This document shows, piece by piece, positions 7,603 to 16,206 of a DNA stretch of 64,000 nt. The DNA is from CADCTQ01 sp963844325 (GTDB taxonomy: Bacteria > Bacteroidota > Bacteroidia > Cytophagales > 172606-1). The stretch lies in assembly GCA_963844325.1 (NCBI GenBank), contig CAWJNV010000002.1:6138001-6202000 (forward strand), given 5' to 3'. Below the pieces are notes generated by a model that had not been told where the DNA came from, did not search any database, and saw nothing but the letters and a program-made list of their open reading frames with translations. Each line of letters begins with the position of its first letter. Position 1 is the first letter of the stretch. The position numbers were made by a program, and so were the translations under genes.

Positions 7603-9370
7603 ATTTCCCCTGCAACGCTTCCACCGCGTACGCCAGGTACACCAGCGGGGCCTGCCAGTTGATGGCAATTTCGTTGGAGGCGTAGGAGCAGTCGTGGTCC
7701 AAAAACACCTCGTCGGGCACGGTGCTGGTGTAGCCCGGGCACTTGTCCTGCCGGGCGGCGTTGGCGTTGGTGCCGCCCGAGAGCAGGCCGGGCACGGGGT
7801 CGGCAATGCCGTCGGCAACCGACGGACGGTGGTGCGGGTGCATCGGGGTTTTGTCGCCGTGGCCCGTCACGAAGGAGTAACCCGTCGCGTTGCGGCCCAG
7901 CAGGTAGTCGAGGTTGGCCTGGGCGTGGTGCAGGTACTTCCGCTCGCCGGTGAGCCGGTAAATTTGCAGCAGGGCAATGCCCTGGTTGGCCGCCACCGAC
8001 GTGCTGCCCCAGATGAAGTCCTTCGCCGAGCGGCCCATCACCGTGCCGTAGGGCTGCTGCGCCACGCCGGCCAGCAGCGTATCGCCGAAGGCCACGAGCC
8101 GCTTTTTGAGCATGGGCAAGTCTTTTTTCCCGGCCGCGCCGAGTGAATTGCCCCTCCGGGCCAGCGTGTAGTAGCCCAGCAGCCGCACCTGCGGCCAGGC
8201 GGGCAGGGGCATCCGGTCGTCGGGAAACAGGTTTACGGCCGTGTAGTAGCTTTCCTTGCCGGTGGTGGCGTAGAGTTCGCAGGCCGCCCAGATCCATTCG
8301 TCGCCCACGTGGTTGTCGCCGTAGGTGCCCGTGCTCACGTCGGGGTCGTGGCCCTTGTTCATCTCGTCCTGCTTGTAGAGCACGTCCGGATTTTTTTGCG
8401 CCCACTCCCAGGCCCGGGTGGCGGCCGTCAGGCACGAATCGGCCAGGCCGGGAAACGTCGCATCGTACGCCCGGTACACGCGGCCCGCCTGGGCCGCCAC
8501 CGCGGCGAAGTCGAGGGCGGCGGCGGTGCTTTTCTGCACCACGTAGCGGGTGTTGGTGGCCTGGTGGGGCATCACCATGCCGTCGAATCTGGGGTTGGTG
8601 AGTTTGTGGTACACGCCGCCGTCGTGGGGGTCCTGCATGGTGAGCATCCAGCGGAGGTTGTACAGCGCCTCGTCGAGCAGGTCGGGCACGCCGTTGCCGC
8701 TCTCGGGCAGGTTTACCCGGTGGTCCTTAAAGTAGGCCGGAAAGTCTTCGTACAGCGACAGCAGCGTGCCCACCGTAATGCCCGAGTTGACGATGTACTT
8801 GTTGTAGTCGCCGGCGTCGTACCAGCCGCCCGGCGAGGTAATGACCGTGCCCGCGGGCCGCTCCGGGCTGGCGGCGGAAGGATGCACCTGCACCTGCTGG
8901 TCGGCCTGCACGTGGCCGGCGGGACGGGCCCACTTGCCGGCGTAGGGGGGCGTGAGTTCCTGCCCGATGCGCTGGTAGTAAAAGCCCTTGAGGGCGGCGT
9001 CGGCCACGGGGCGGTGTACCTGCGGCTTGATCTCGAAGGCGTACGAATGGCCGAGTTTGGGCACGACCACCACGTAGGTACCGGGCTTGGTGAGTTTTGA
9101 AAAGTCGGCCAGCCGGGTCTTTTTGGCGGTGTAGTCAATGCTGCGGACGGCCCCCAGGGTACCGGTGAATACGGTTTGTTTGCGGTCGGCGGTGGTTACG
9201 GTAAAGCCTCCTTCGGCTTCGGCCGGCACCACGGCGATTTTGGGGGCGTCAGGGTAAAAGCCGACCTGGTTCAGCCGGATGGCTTCCGACGGTTGCTGCG
9301 CGCAGGCAGGCAGCGCCGCCAGGCCCAGGGCCAGCAGGCAACCGCTTATTCTAAGGACGTAAGGATTCAT
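7601..9370 (-). CDS. GH9 endoglucanase with N-terminal Ig-like domain
   Basis: 589 residues. A signal peptide with a possible lipobox (LAALPAC, Cys22) is followed by a cellulase N-terminal Ig-like domain (about 28-112, IRLNQVGFYPDAPKIAVVP) and a GH9 catalytic (alpha/alpha)6 barrel (about 120-585). The GH9 base region is WYDAGDYNKYIVNSG (Asp185, Asp188), and the catalytic acid is Glu567 in NEIAINWQAPL. GH9 enzymes invert the beta-1,4-glucosidic bond of cellulose, glucomannan or mixed-linkage glucan. Beside GH26 and GH36 the most plausible substrate is the glucose-containing backbone of galactoglucomannan (inference). The ATG at 9370 is followed directly by the signal peptide. The gene ends in an inverted repeat and follows the GH36 gene after about 125 bp. 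Confidence 0.95.
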   Translation of the reverse strand: MNPYVLRISGCLLALGLAALPACAQQPSEAIRLNQVGFYPDAPKIAVVPAEAEGGFTVTTADRKQTVFTGTLGAVRSIDYTAKKTRLADFSKLTKPGTYVVVVPKLGHSYAFEIKPQVHRPVADAALKGFYYQRIGQELTPPYAGKWARPAGHVQADQQVQVHPSAASPERPAGTVITSPGGWYDAGDYNKYIVNSGITVGTLLSLYEDFPAYFKDHRVNLPESGNGVPDLLDEALYNLRWMLTMQDPHDGGVYHKLTNPRFDGMVMPHQATNTRYVVQKSTAAALDFAAVAAQAGRVYRAYDATFPGLADSCLTAATRAWEWAQKNPDVLYKQDEMNKGHDPDVSTGTYGDNHVGDEWIWAACELYATTGKESYYTAVNLFPDDRMPLPAWPQVRLLGYYTLARRGNSLGAAGKKDLPMLKKRLVAFGDTLLAGVAQQPYGTVMGRSAKDFIWGSTSVAANQGIALLQIYRLTGERKYLHHAQANLDYLLGRNATGYSFVTGHGDKTPMHPHHRPSVADGIADPVPGLLSGGTNANAARQDKCPGYTSTVPDEVFLDHDCSYASNEIAINWQAPLVYLAYAVEALQGK

Positions 9371-9413
9371 GGGTGAGTGAATAGGGAAAAAGGAATGTCG
9401 AATGGGGCGTTTC

Positions 9414-9484
9414 CTTCATCATTCAAAATTCCTTGTTCATGATTCATCATAAAAAAATTAAATTTCGAATGTCGAATGATGAAG
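9414..9484. repeat. Short inverted repeat between GH36 and GH9 genes
   Basis: cttcatcattc (9414-9424) pairs with gaatgatgaag (9474-9484); the related word gaatgtcgaatg appears at 9393-9404 and again at 9467-9478. It fills most of the 126-bp gap between the two enzyme genes and follows the same words-plus-complement design as the other intergenic repeats. Confidence 0.75.
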
Positions 9485-9496
9485 ATGGGTTGGTCA

Positions 9497-11689
9497 TTAC
9501 CGGGCCTCGGTCAGTTCCAGCACCACGCTGGTACGCCGCGCGTTCACCAGCGGGTTGAACCCCACGGTCATCAGGTAGTCGCCCGAATACACGGCGTCGG
9601 CCCCGAACGGCGAGGTGGTGCCCGGGTACACGTTGAGTTCCCGGATGCGGTACCGTTTGGCCGGGTCGAGTCCCTTCATCCGGACCGGCCCGTGGCTGCC
9701 GGTGGCGTAACGCCCGTTCACCAGGTAGGTAAAGGAAACGGCGCGGTCCGCTTTTTCGGACACGTACAGCACCGAGGCGAAGTCATTCGTGTACGGGTCG
9801 GCCAGGCGGTACTGGTCGCCGCGCCAGATCACTTCCTGCACGGATTCGTAGGTCCTCAGGGCTTCCTGGCTGAATTGCAGGTCTTTTTCGGGCAGTTTGC
9901 TCACCACGATGTCGTAGCCCAGCTTGCCCATCATGGCTACGTCGGTGCGGAACTTGATGGGCTGGTGGCCCCAGTCGGTCACGTGGTTGCAGGTGGCAAC
10001 GGCCGGGAAGAAGTACGAGTAATTCCACTGGATGAACACCCGTTCGAGGCCATCGGTGTTGTCGCTGGGCCAGAACTCAGTGAAGTACCGCAGCGCCCCG
10101 TAGTCCACGCGGCCCCCGCCGCCCGAGCAGAGCATCATCGGAATCTTCGGGTGCCGGGCCCTTACGCGTTCGAGCACTTTGTAGAGGCCGTGCACGTAGT
10201 CCACGTACAGGTGCGATTCGTGTTGGGCCGTTTCCGAATGGGGGTTGAAGATTACCGCGTTGCAGTCCCACTTGACGTAGGCCAGGTCGGGGTGTTTGCT
10301 CAGCAGGCCGTCCACCACGCCGTACACGAAGTCCTGCACCTTCGGATTGGAGAGGTCCAGCACGAGCTGGTTGCGGAAGTAGTGTTCGGGCCGGTTGGGC
10401 AGCTTGATCACCCAGTCGGGGTGCTTTTCGTAGAGTTCACTCTTGGGGTTCACCATTTCGGGTTCCAGCCAGATGCCGAACTTCACGCCGGCCTGCCCGG
10501 CTTCGCGTACCAGGTGCCCCAGGCCGTTGGGCAGTTTCTGCCGGTTCTCCTGCCAGTCGCCCAGGCCGGCCTTGTCGTTGTTGCGCGGGTACTTGTTGCC
10601 GAACCAGCCGTCGTCGAGCAGGAACAGGTCCACGCCCAGCTTCTTGCCGTCCTTAAAGAGGGCCGTCAGTTTTTCCTCGTTGAAGTCGAAGTACGTAGCC
10701 TCCCAGTTGTTGAGCAGCGTGAGCCGGTCGCCTTCCCCGTCGAGCACCCGGTGCCTGCGGGCCCAGCGGTGCAGGTTGCGGCTCGCCTGCCCGGTACCCG
10801 CCTCCGAGTAGGTGTAAATAAAGGCCGGCGTGGTGAATTCCTTGCCCGCCGCCAGGACGTACGCGGAGGCGTAGGGGTTGATGCCGGCCACTATGCGCAG
10901 GTTGCGCAGGGGGTCCACTTCGAGGGCCACGCGGAAGTTGCCCGACCAGGCCAGCGTGCCGGCAATCACGGAGCCGTCATCCTCCCGGGCGGGGCCGTCG
11001 AGGGCCACCAGGAACGAGGGGGGCTGGAACAGGTGGGCCCGGGTGCCGAGCTTCGAATCGAGCACTTTCAGGCCCGCCGTCAGGGGCACCTCTTCGGGCT
11101 GCATTTCCCGGGCCCAGTCGCCGTGGAACTGGGTGAGGTAGTAGTTTTTGGCCTGCACGTACAGGTTGGCCGAGGCGTACCCGTGCAGCGTGACGGGCTT
11201 CTTTTCGCCGTGCTTAATCGACGACCACTGCTCGATCACGTCCACGGCAGGGTAGGCTTTGTAGTACAGGGTAACCTCGAAGGGGTACTGGGGGTCTTTG
11301 AGAAAAACGGTCGTCAGCGTGGCCCCCTCCCCTTCCGGCCGGGTTTCGTGCCGCACGTACTTGAGGTCCAGCGAGGCGTTGCCGTCGGCGTGGGTGGCCC
11401 GGATGGCCGGTTCGAGCAGGCTGCGGCTGCCCCCGGGGGCGTAGGCCGCATTGTAGAGGCCCGTGTAGTCGCCTTCGTTGACGGGTCTTTGCATGGCCGG
11501 GGCCAGCCGGTACTCGTCGGGGTTGCGCAGGCGCCGCCCCAGGTGAATGACCGACAGGTCGCCGTTGCGCTGCACTTGCAGGGCCAGGGCCGTCCGTTGG
11601 GTAGCCACGACGATGAGCGAATCGGCCGGGGCCGCGCGCAGGTAGGTTGGGAGCAGGGAAAAGGCTGCGAGGAGGGGTAAAAACCGCAT
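9497..11689 (-). CDS. GH36 alpha-galactosidase
   Basis: 730 residues with a signal peptide (MRFLPLLAAFSLLPTYLRAA), an N-terminal beta-sandwich, a central TIM barrel and a C-terminal beta domain. The nucleophile Asp is in AYVKWDCNAV (about residue 473) and the acid/base Asp is in FWPSDNTDGLER (about 541), matching GH36 (retaining alpha-galactosidase). LLDDGWFGNKYPRN and FGIWLEPEMVNPKS are also diagnostic. It would remove alpha-1,6-galactose side chains from galactomannan, opening the backbone to the GH26 enzyme. It is first of the GH36-GH9 pair on the minus strand and is divergent from the FG-GAP lipoprotein gene. Length and motifs are normal. Confidence 0.95.
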   Translation of the reverse strand: MRFLPLLAAFSLLPTYLRAAPADSLIVVATQRTALALQVQRNGDLSVIHLGRRLRNPDEYRLAPAMQRPVNEGDYTGLYNAAYAPGGSRSLLEPAIRATHADGNASLDLKYVRHETRPEGEGATLTTVFLKDPQYPFEVTLYYKAYPAVDVIEQWSSIKHGEKKPVTLHGYASANLYVQAKNYYLTQFHGDWAREMQPEEVPLTAGLKVLDSKLGTRAHLFQPPSFLVALDGPAREDDGSVIAGTLAWSGNFRVALEVDPLRNLRIVAGINPYASAYVLAAGKEFTTPAFIYTYSEAGTGQASRNLHRWARRHRVLDGEGDRLTLLNNWEATYFDFNEEKLTALFKDGKKLGVDLFLLDDGWFGNKYPRNNDKAGLGDWQENRQKLPNGLGHLVREAGQAGVKFGIWLEPEMVNPKSELYEKHPDWVIKLPNRPEHYFRNQLVLDLSNPKVQDFVYGVVDGLLSKHPDLAYVKWDCNAVIFNPHSETAQHESHLYVDYVHGLYKVLERVRARHPKIPMMLCSGGGGRVDYGALRYFTEFWPSDNTDGLERVFIQWNYSYFFPAVATCNHVTDWGHQPIKFRTDVAMMGKLGYDIVVSKLPEKDLQFSQEALRTYESVQEVIWRGDQYRLADPYTNDFASVLYVSEKADRAVSFTYLVNGRYATGSHGPVRMKGLDPAKRYRIRELNVYPGTTSPFGADAVYSGDYLMTVGFNPLVNARRTSVVLELTEAR

Positions 11690-11956
11690 GGAGGTTGGGG
11701 TGGGTCTGGGGAAAAGGCGTAAAGTCTAAAATTTCCCCGGCTAAGTTACAAATCTAGGGCAGGAGCCGGTTTGACAGGGGTACGAATTGTTGCCGAATGG
11801 GCGGCCAAATGTTAGCTGCCGGGGCGGGGTCCGGGTGGCCCTGCGCGTTTATCCGTAACTTTAAAGATACCCGGCCCGCTTCCCGCCGGCCCATACAGCC
11901 AGGCCGTGCGGTGGCCCCCGGTTGCCGCCTTTTTTACCCTAATACTCCGCAATCCC

Positions 11957-14900
11957 GTGACTTCCACCCGGAATACCCTTCGCAAAGTCTCCTTTACGTC
12001 CATTGCCCTGCTGTGCTTCGGCTTCTTGCTGGGGGCCTGCCAACCTTCCGGCAAGCCCGAAAGCACCGATGTCCCCGCCGCCGCTGCTGCCCGGGCCACC
12101 AGCCCGATCCGTTTCACGGCCCTGCCCGCGTCCCAAACGGGGGTTGCCTTCAACAATGCCATTGCCGAAAACGACTCGGTGAACCTGATCACCAACGAAT
12201 ACACCTACGCCGGCAGCGGGGTGGGCGTCGGCGACTTCAACAACGACGGCCTCCCGGACCTCTTTTTCGGGGGCAACCAGGTCTCCTCGCGGCTCTACCT
12301 CAACAAAGGCAACCTGGCTTTCGAAGACATTACCGAAAAGGCGGGCCTGCGCACCGGCTACTGGGCCACCGGCATCAGCGTGGTGGACCTCAACGGGGAC
12401 GGCTACGACGACCTTTACGTGTGCGCCTCCGGGTCCCAGGCCCCCGGCCGCCGCCGCAACCACCTCTACATCAACACCACTCCCCTCTCCGCCGGGAGAG
12501 GGGCCGGGGGTGAGGTTACCTTCTCGGAACAGGCCGCGGCCTACGGGCTGGCCGACACCGGGTTTTCGACGCAGGCCGTTTTCTTCGACTACGACAAGGA
12601 CGGCGACCTGGACTGCTACCTGCTCAACCACCTGCTGTACGCCGCCAACGCCAACACCATCACCAAACGCGACGCCGCCGGCCCGTCGCCCGCCGCCGAC
12701 AAGCTCTACCGCAACGACGGCCCGCCGAAGGGCGGCGCGCACCCGGTGTTCCGGGAGGTATCGGCGGCGGCCGGCATCCGCGAAAACGGCTACGGCCTGG
12801 GCGTGGTCGTGAGCGACGTGGACAACGACAACTGGCCCGACCTCTACGTCGCCAACGACTACATCGCCAACGACCTGCTCTGGCTCAACAACCGCGACGG
12901 CACGTTCCGCAACGGCATCGCCACGGCCGTAAAGCACCAGAGCTATTCGAGCATGGGCGTGGATGCCGCCGACATCAACAACGACGGCCGGCCCGACATT
13001 GCCACGCTTGACATGCTGCCCGCCTCGAACGAACGCAAAAAGATGATGTATTCTTTCCTGCGCTACGACCGCTACGAAGTGGAGCGGCGCATGGGCTACG
13101 AACCCACGTTCATGCGCAACATGCTCCAGCTCAACCACGGCACCCGCCCGGCGGCCGGCCCGGCCCGCGAACCGTTCTTCAGCGAGATCGGGCAACTGGC
13201 CGGCGTGCACGAAACGGACTGGAGCTGGAGTGTGCTCATGGCCGACTTTGACAACGACGGCTGGCGCGACGTGCACATCACCAACGGCATGGGCCGCGAC
13301 TTCCTCAACAGCGACTACATCCTCTACCGCGATAACCTGGCCCGCGAATACGCCGCCAACGTGACCGAAAGGAACCGGGCGGTGGTGCAGAAGCTGGCCG
13401 AATACGGGGAAGTACCGCTCAAAAACTACCTGTTCCGCAACAACGGCAACCTGACGTTCAGCGACCTTTCCGCGGCGGCGGGCCTCGACGTGCCGGCCAT
13501 CTCCAATGGCTGCGCCTACGCCGACCTGGACAACGACGGCGACCTGGACCTGGCCGTCAACAACATCAACGGCGCGGCTTCCCTTTTCCGCAACGAAGCC
13601 CGGAACGCCAGAAAAGGCAACGCGGCCCATTACCTCACGCTGCAACTGGCAGGCGACGCCGCCAACCCGGATGGCTTCGGCGCCAAAGTAACCGTTTACG
13701 CGGGCGGCAACCGGCAGTCGGCCGAGCAGCATCCCGTCCGGGGCTACGTCTCTACGGTGGATCAGCGGTTGCACTTCGGGCTGGGCCGCGCCGCCCGCGT
13801 CGATTCGCTCACGGTCACCTGGCCCGACGACCGGCAGCAGACCCTCCGCGACCTGCCCGCCGACCAGGCGCTAACCCTGCGGCAAAAGGAGGCTGCCGGG
13901 AAAGCGACGGTCCCGCCGGCCGCCCAACCCCTGTTTGCGGAGGGGTCGGCCGGCAAAAAGATCGCTTTCCGGCACAAAGAAGAATTCTTCGACGACTACA
14001 GCTTCCAGCGGCTGCTGCCGCAGAAGTATTCGCAGCTCGGCCCCTTCCTCGCCGAAGGCGACGTAAACGGCGACGGCCGGACGGACTTTTTCGTGGGCGG
14101 GGCGTACGGGCAATCGGGCCGGTTCTTTACGGCGCAACCCGACGGCACCTTCCGCGCCAAAGACCTTTCCACGGGCGAAAAGGACGAAGAAGACCTGGGC
14201 TGCCTGCTCTTTGACGCCGACGGCGACCGGGACCTGGACCTGTTCGTCAACAGCGGCGGCTACGAATACGACGCCGGTTCGCCCTACTACCGGCCCCGCC
14301 TGTACCGCAACGACGGCAAGGGCGGATTCACCAAGGACCCAACGGCCCTGCCCGCCACGATCAATACCAGTGCGCAAAGCGTGGCGGGGGCCGACTACGA
14401 TGGGGACGGCGATACCGATCTGTTCATCGGGGGCCGGGTGTCGCCCAGCCAGTACCCGGTGGCGCCCCGCAGCTACCTCTTGCAGAACAACGGGGGCACC
14501 TTCCGCGACGTCACCGAAGCCGTCTGCCCGGCCCTGGCCACCCCGGGCATGGTGACGGCGGCCCTGTGGACCGACTGGGACGGGGACCAGAAACCCGACC
14601 TCGTGCTGGCCGGCGAGTGGATGCCGGTCCGGTTTTTCCGCAATGCGGGCGGCACCTTGCGGGAAACCACGGCAACCACCGGGCTCACGCACCTGCAAGG
14701 CCAGTGGCGCAGCCTGGCCGCCGCCGACCTGGACCGCGACGGCGACCCCGACCTGGTAGCGGGCAACCTGGGCCTCAACCACCGCTACCAGGCATCCCCG
14801 GCCCGGCCCATCAAGCTGTTTGCCAAGGACCTCGACCACAACGGCAGCATTGATCCCATCCTGGCGTACTACCTGCCCAACCACGCGGGACAACGCCAGC

Positions 14901-15433
14901 TGTACCCGGCCATCGGGCGCGACCAGTTCGCCCTGCAAGTGCCGGGCATCAAAAGCAAATTTCCGCAGCACGCAGGGTATTCGGCCGTGGCGGTAGCCCA
15001 ACTCTTCAACGAGAACGACCGGCAGGGCATGCTGGAACTGACCTGCGAAGAAACCCGCACGGTGTGGCTGGAAAACAAGGGCAACGGCAAATTTGCCCTG
15101 CACCCGCTGCCCGTAGAAGCCCAACTGGCCCCCGTGAACGCGGTGGTTTGCACCGACGCGGACGGCGACGGCGCCCCGGACCTGCTGCTGGCCGGCAACG
15201 AATACCAGGCCGAGGTAACGGCCGGGCGGTACGATGCCTCCTACGGGTTGCTGCTGAAAGGGAACGGCAAGGGAGGTTTTACGCCCGTCGGCCCGGCTGC
15301 CAGCGGCTTCATCGTGGACGGCGACGTGAAAGACCTGAAGCTGATCACCACGGGCCAGGGGGAGCCCCTGGTCGTAGCCGCGGTCAACGACGCGCCGCTG
15401 AAGGCGTTCCGCATCCGCCGGGGCGGGAAGTAA
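11957..15433 (+). CDS. FG-GAP/VCBS repeat and ASPIC/UnbV domain lipoprotein (CRTAC1-like)
   Basis: A GTG at 11957 opens a lipoprotein signal with lipobox LLGAC; an upstream GTG at 11906 would extend it by 17 residues and is less likely. The 1158-residue product has many FG-GAP/VCBS repeats with calcium-binding-like loops (GVGDFNNDGLPDLFFGGN, VVDLNGDGYDDLYV, DTDADGDGAPD variants) and an ASPIC/UnbV domain around residues 535-620 (HYLTLQLAGDAANPDGFGAK). Such propeller proteins are surface-exposed and are often coded beside SusCD pairs in Cytophagales; the role is probably glycan or protein binding, not proven. A palindromic repeat word is inserted in frame near 12482-12516, giving PLSAGRGAGGE between two expected propeller segments. 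It is divergent from the GH36 gene. Confidence 0.88.
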   Translation: MTSTRNTLRKVSFTSIALLCFGFLLGACQPSGKPESTDVPAAAAARATSPIRFTALPASQTGVAFNNAIAENDSVNLITNEYTYAGSGVGVGDFNNDGLPDLFFGGNQVSSRLYLNKGNLAFEDITEKAGLRTGYWATGISVVDLNGDGYDDLYVCASGSQAPGRRRNHLYINTTPLSAGRGAGGEVTFSEQAAAYGLADTGFSTQAVFFDYDKDGDLDCYLLNHLLYAANANTITKRDAAGPSPAADKLYRNDGPPKGGAHPVFREVSAAAGIRENGYGLGVVVSDVDNDNWPDLYVANDYIANDLLWLNNRDGTFRNGIATAVKHQSYSSMGVDAADINNDGRPDIATLDMLPASNERKKMMYSFLRYDRYEVERRMGYEPTFMRNMLQLNHGTRPAAGPAREPFFSEIGQLAGVHETDWSWSVLMADFDNDGWRDVHITNGMGRDFLNSDYILYRDNLAREYAANVTERNRAVVQKLAEYGEVPLKNYLFRNNGNLTFSDLSAAAGLDVPAISNGCAYADLDNDGDLDLAVNNINGAASLFRNEARNARKGNAAHYLTLQLAGDAANPDGFGAKVTVYAGGNRQSAEQHPVRGYVSTVDQRLHFGLGRAARVDSLTVTWPDDRQQTLRDLPADQALTLRQKEAAGKATVPPAAQPLFAEGSAGKKIAFRHKEEFFDDYSFQRLLPQKYSQLGPFLAEGDVNGDGRTDFFVGGAYGQSGRFFTAQPDGTFRAKDLSTGEKDEEDLGCLLFDADGDRDLDLFVNSGGYEYDAGSPYYRPRLYRNDGKGGFTKDPTALPATINTSAQSVAGADYDGDGDTDLFIGGRVSPSQYPVAPRSYLLQNNGGTFRDVTEAVCPALATPGMVTAALWTDWDGDQKPDLVLAGEWMPVRFFRNAGGTLRETTATTGLTHLQGQWRSLAAADLDRDGDPDLVAGNLGLNHRYQASPARPIKLFAKDLDHNGSIDPILAYYLPNHAGQRQLYPAIGRDQFALQVPGIKSKFPQHAGYSAVAVAQLFNENDRQGMLELTCEETRTVWLENKGNGKFALHPLPVEAQLAPVNAVVCTDADGDGAPDLLLAGNEYQAEVTAGRYDASYGLLLKGNGKGGFTPVGPAASGFIVDGDVKDLKLITTGQGEPLVVAAVNDAPLKAFRIRRGGK
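12482..12516. repeat. Palindromic repeat word inside the FG-GAP lipoprotein gene
   Basis: CCCCTCTCC (12482-12490) and GGAGAGGGG (12495-12503) form a 9-bp stem with loop gccg, followed by ccgggggtgag. It resembles the intergenic word in the 112-bp inverted repeat at 2.6-3.0 kb. It lies in a propeller loop and keeps the frame; without it the protein would read LYIN directly into a TFSEQ-like strand. Confidence 0.75.
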
Positions 15434-16115
15434 GTTAGCACTTACGTATGGACAGTGGACCGTTACAGGTAACGAAATTACTGCGATGGGTTGATGTTCC
15501 AGTAGTTGCCCGGCAGAGAGGCACCGTTGTCGCGCATTAGCCCGGTAGTTACGCGTTTGGTGGGTAGCTACGCGTAGCTGCGAAGCATACGCGCGACAGC
15601 CGTGTTCATGAGTGCCGTCACAACGGATATCCTCCTGCTGAAAAAGCTGATCATACCTGAATGGGCACGGGTTCTCCCACATTTCCGCGCCAAACACCGG
15701 CATTGTCATGCGGGCGGCAGGAAGCATCTGGGGCATGGAGTCCGGGTAGCATGAATCACCCCGCGGACCTGGCGCAGGCGTCCGCCTGTGCCTATCCGGA
15801 CCGGAAGCGTCCGCTTCCAGCCGTCAGGCTAACGCGTTTTGACCAGCGTAACAATAGGTAGAACCGGCACGAATGGGAAGTCACTTTAGAGGAGACGGGC
15901 CCACATTGCAAGCGCATCTGGTGATTGGAAAAAGAGTAAGCCTGCCGGCTGGAAGCGGACGCTTCCCATCCGGAAAGGCACAGGCGGACGCCTGCGCCAG
16001 TGTGCCGGGTTTGGTCATGCAATGTGGGCTCATCGAACAGATGCTTCCTTCCGCCCGCATGACAATGCCGGCGTTTTTCAAGTTTCAAAAACCCCAAAGG
16101 TTTCAAAAACAGAGA
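15434..16115. repeat. Composite imperfect inverted repeat in the 773-bp gap after the FG-GAP gene
   Basis: No gene was found between 15434 and 16206. From about 15693 to 15840 and 15931 to 16078 the sequence forms an imperfect inverted repeat of roughly 145-bp arms. Two different words are joined in each arm: cattgtcatgcgggcgg plus aggaagcatctg, and ggcgcaggcgtccgcctgtg, which is itself a hairpin, followed by gaagcgtccgcttccagcc. The first word is related to that at 36121-36208. The part 15434-15690 includes the palindrome gctacgcgtagc but nothing else I can name. Confidence 0.8.
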
Positions 16116-16139
16116 CGGTTCACCGTTGCCGGTGAACCG
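16116..16139 (-). terminator. Likely terminator of the SusC-SusD-TIG operon
   Basis: CGGTTCACCG and CGGTGAACCG form a perfect 10-bp stem with a 4-base loop, followed on the minus strand by tctctgttttt. It lies about 70 bp past the stop of the TIG lipoprotein gene, in the right place to end that operon. Confidence 0.7.
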
Positions 16140-16206
16140 CCTTCCGTTCCAGTTTAAAAAATAAGTTCGTACGTACGTTACGCAGGCTGCGTGCTCACGC
16201 GCCGGC

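Noticed and set aside
11939..13774. 611-codon minus-strand frame
   Set aside because: Antisense of the FG-GAP lipoprotein gene, low-complexity Val/Gly/Ala composition and no motif.
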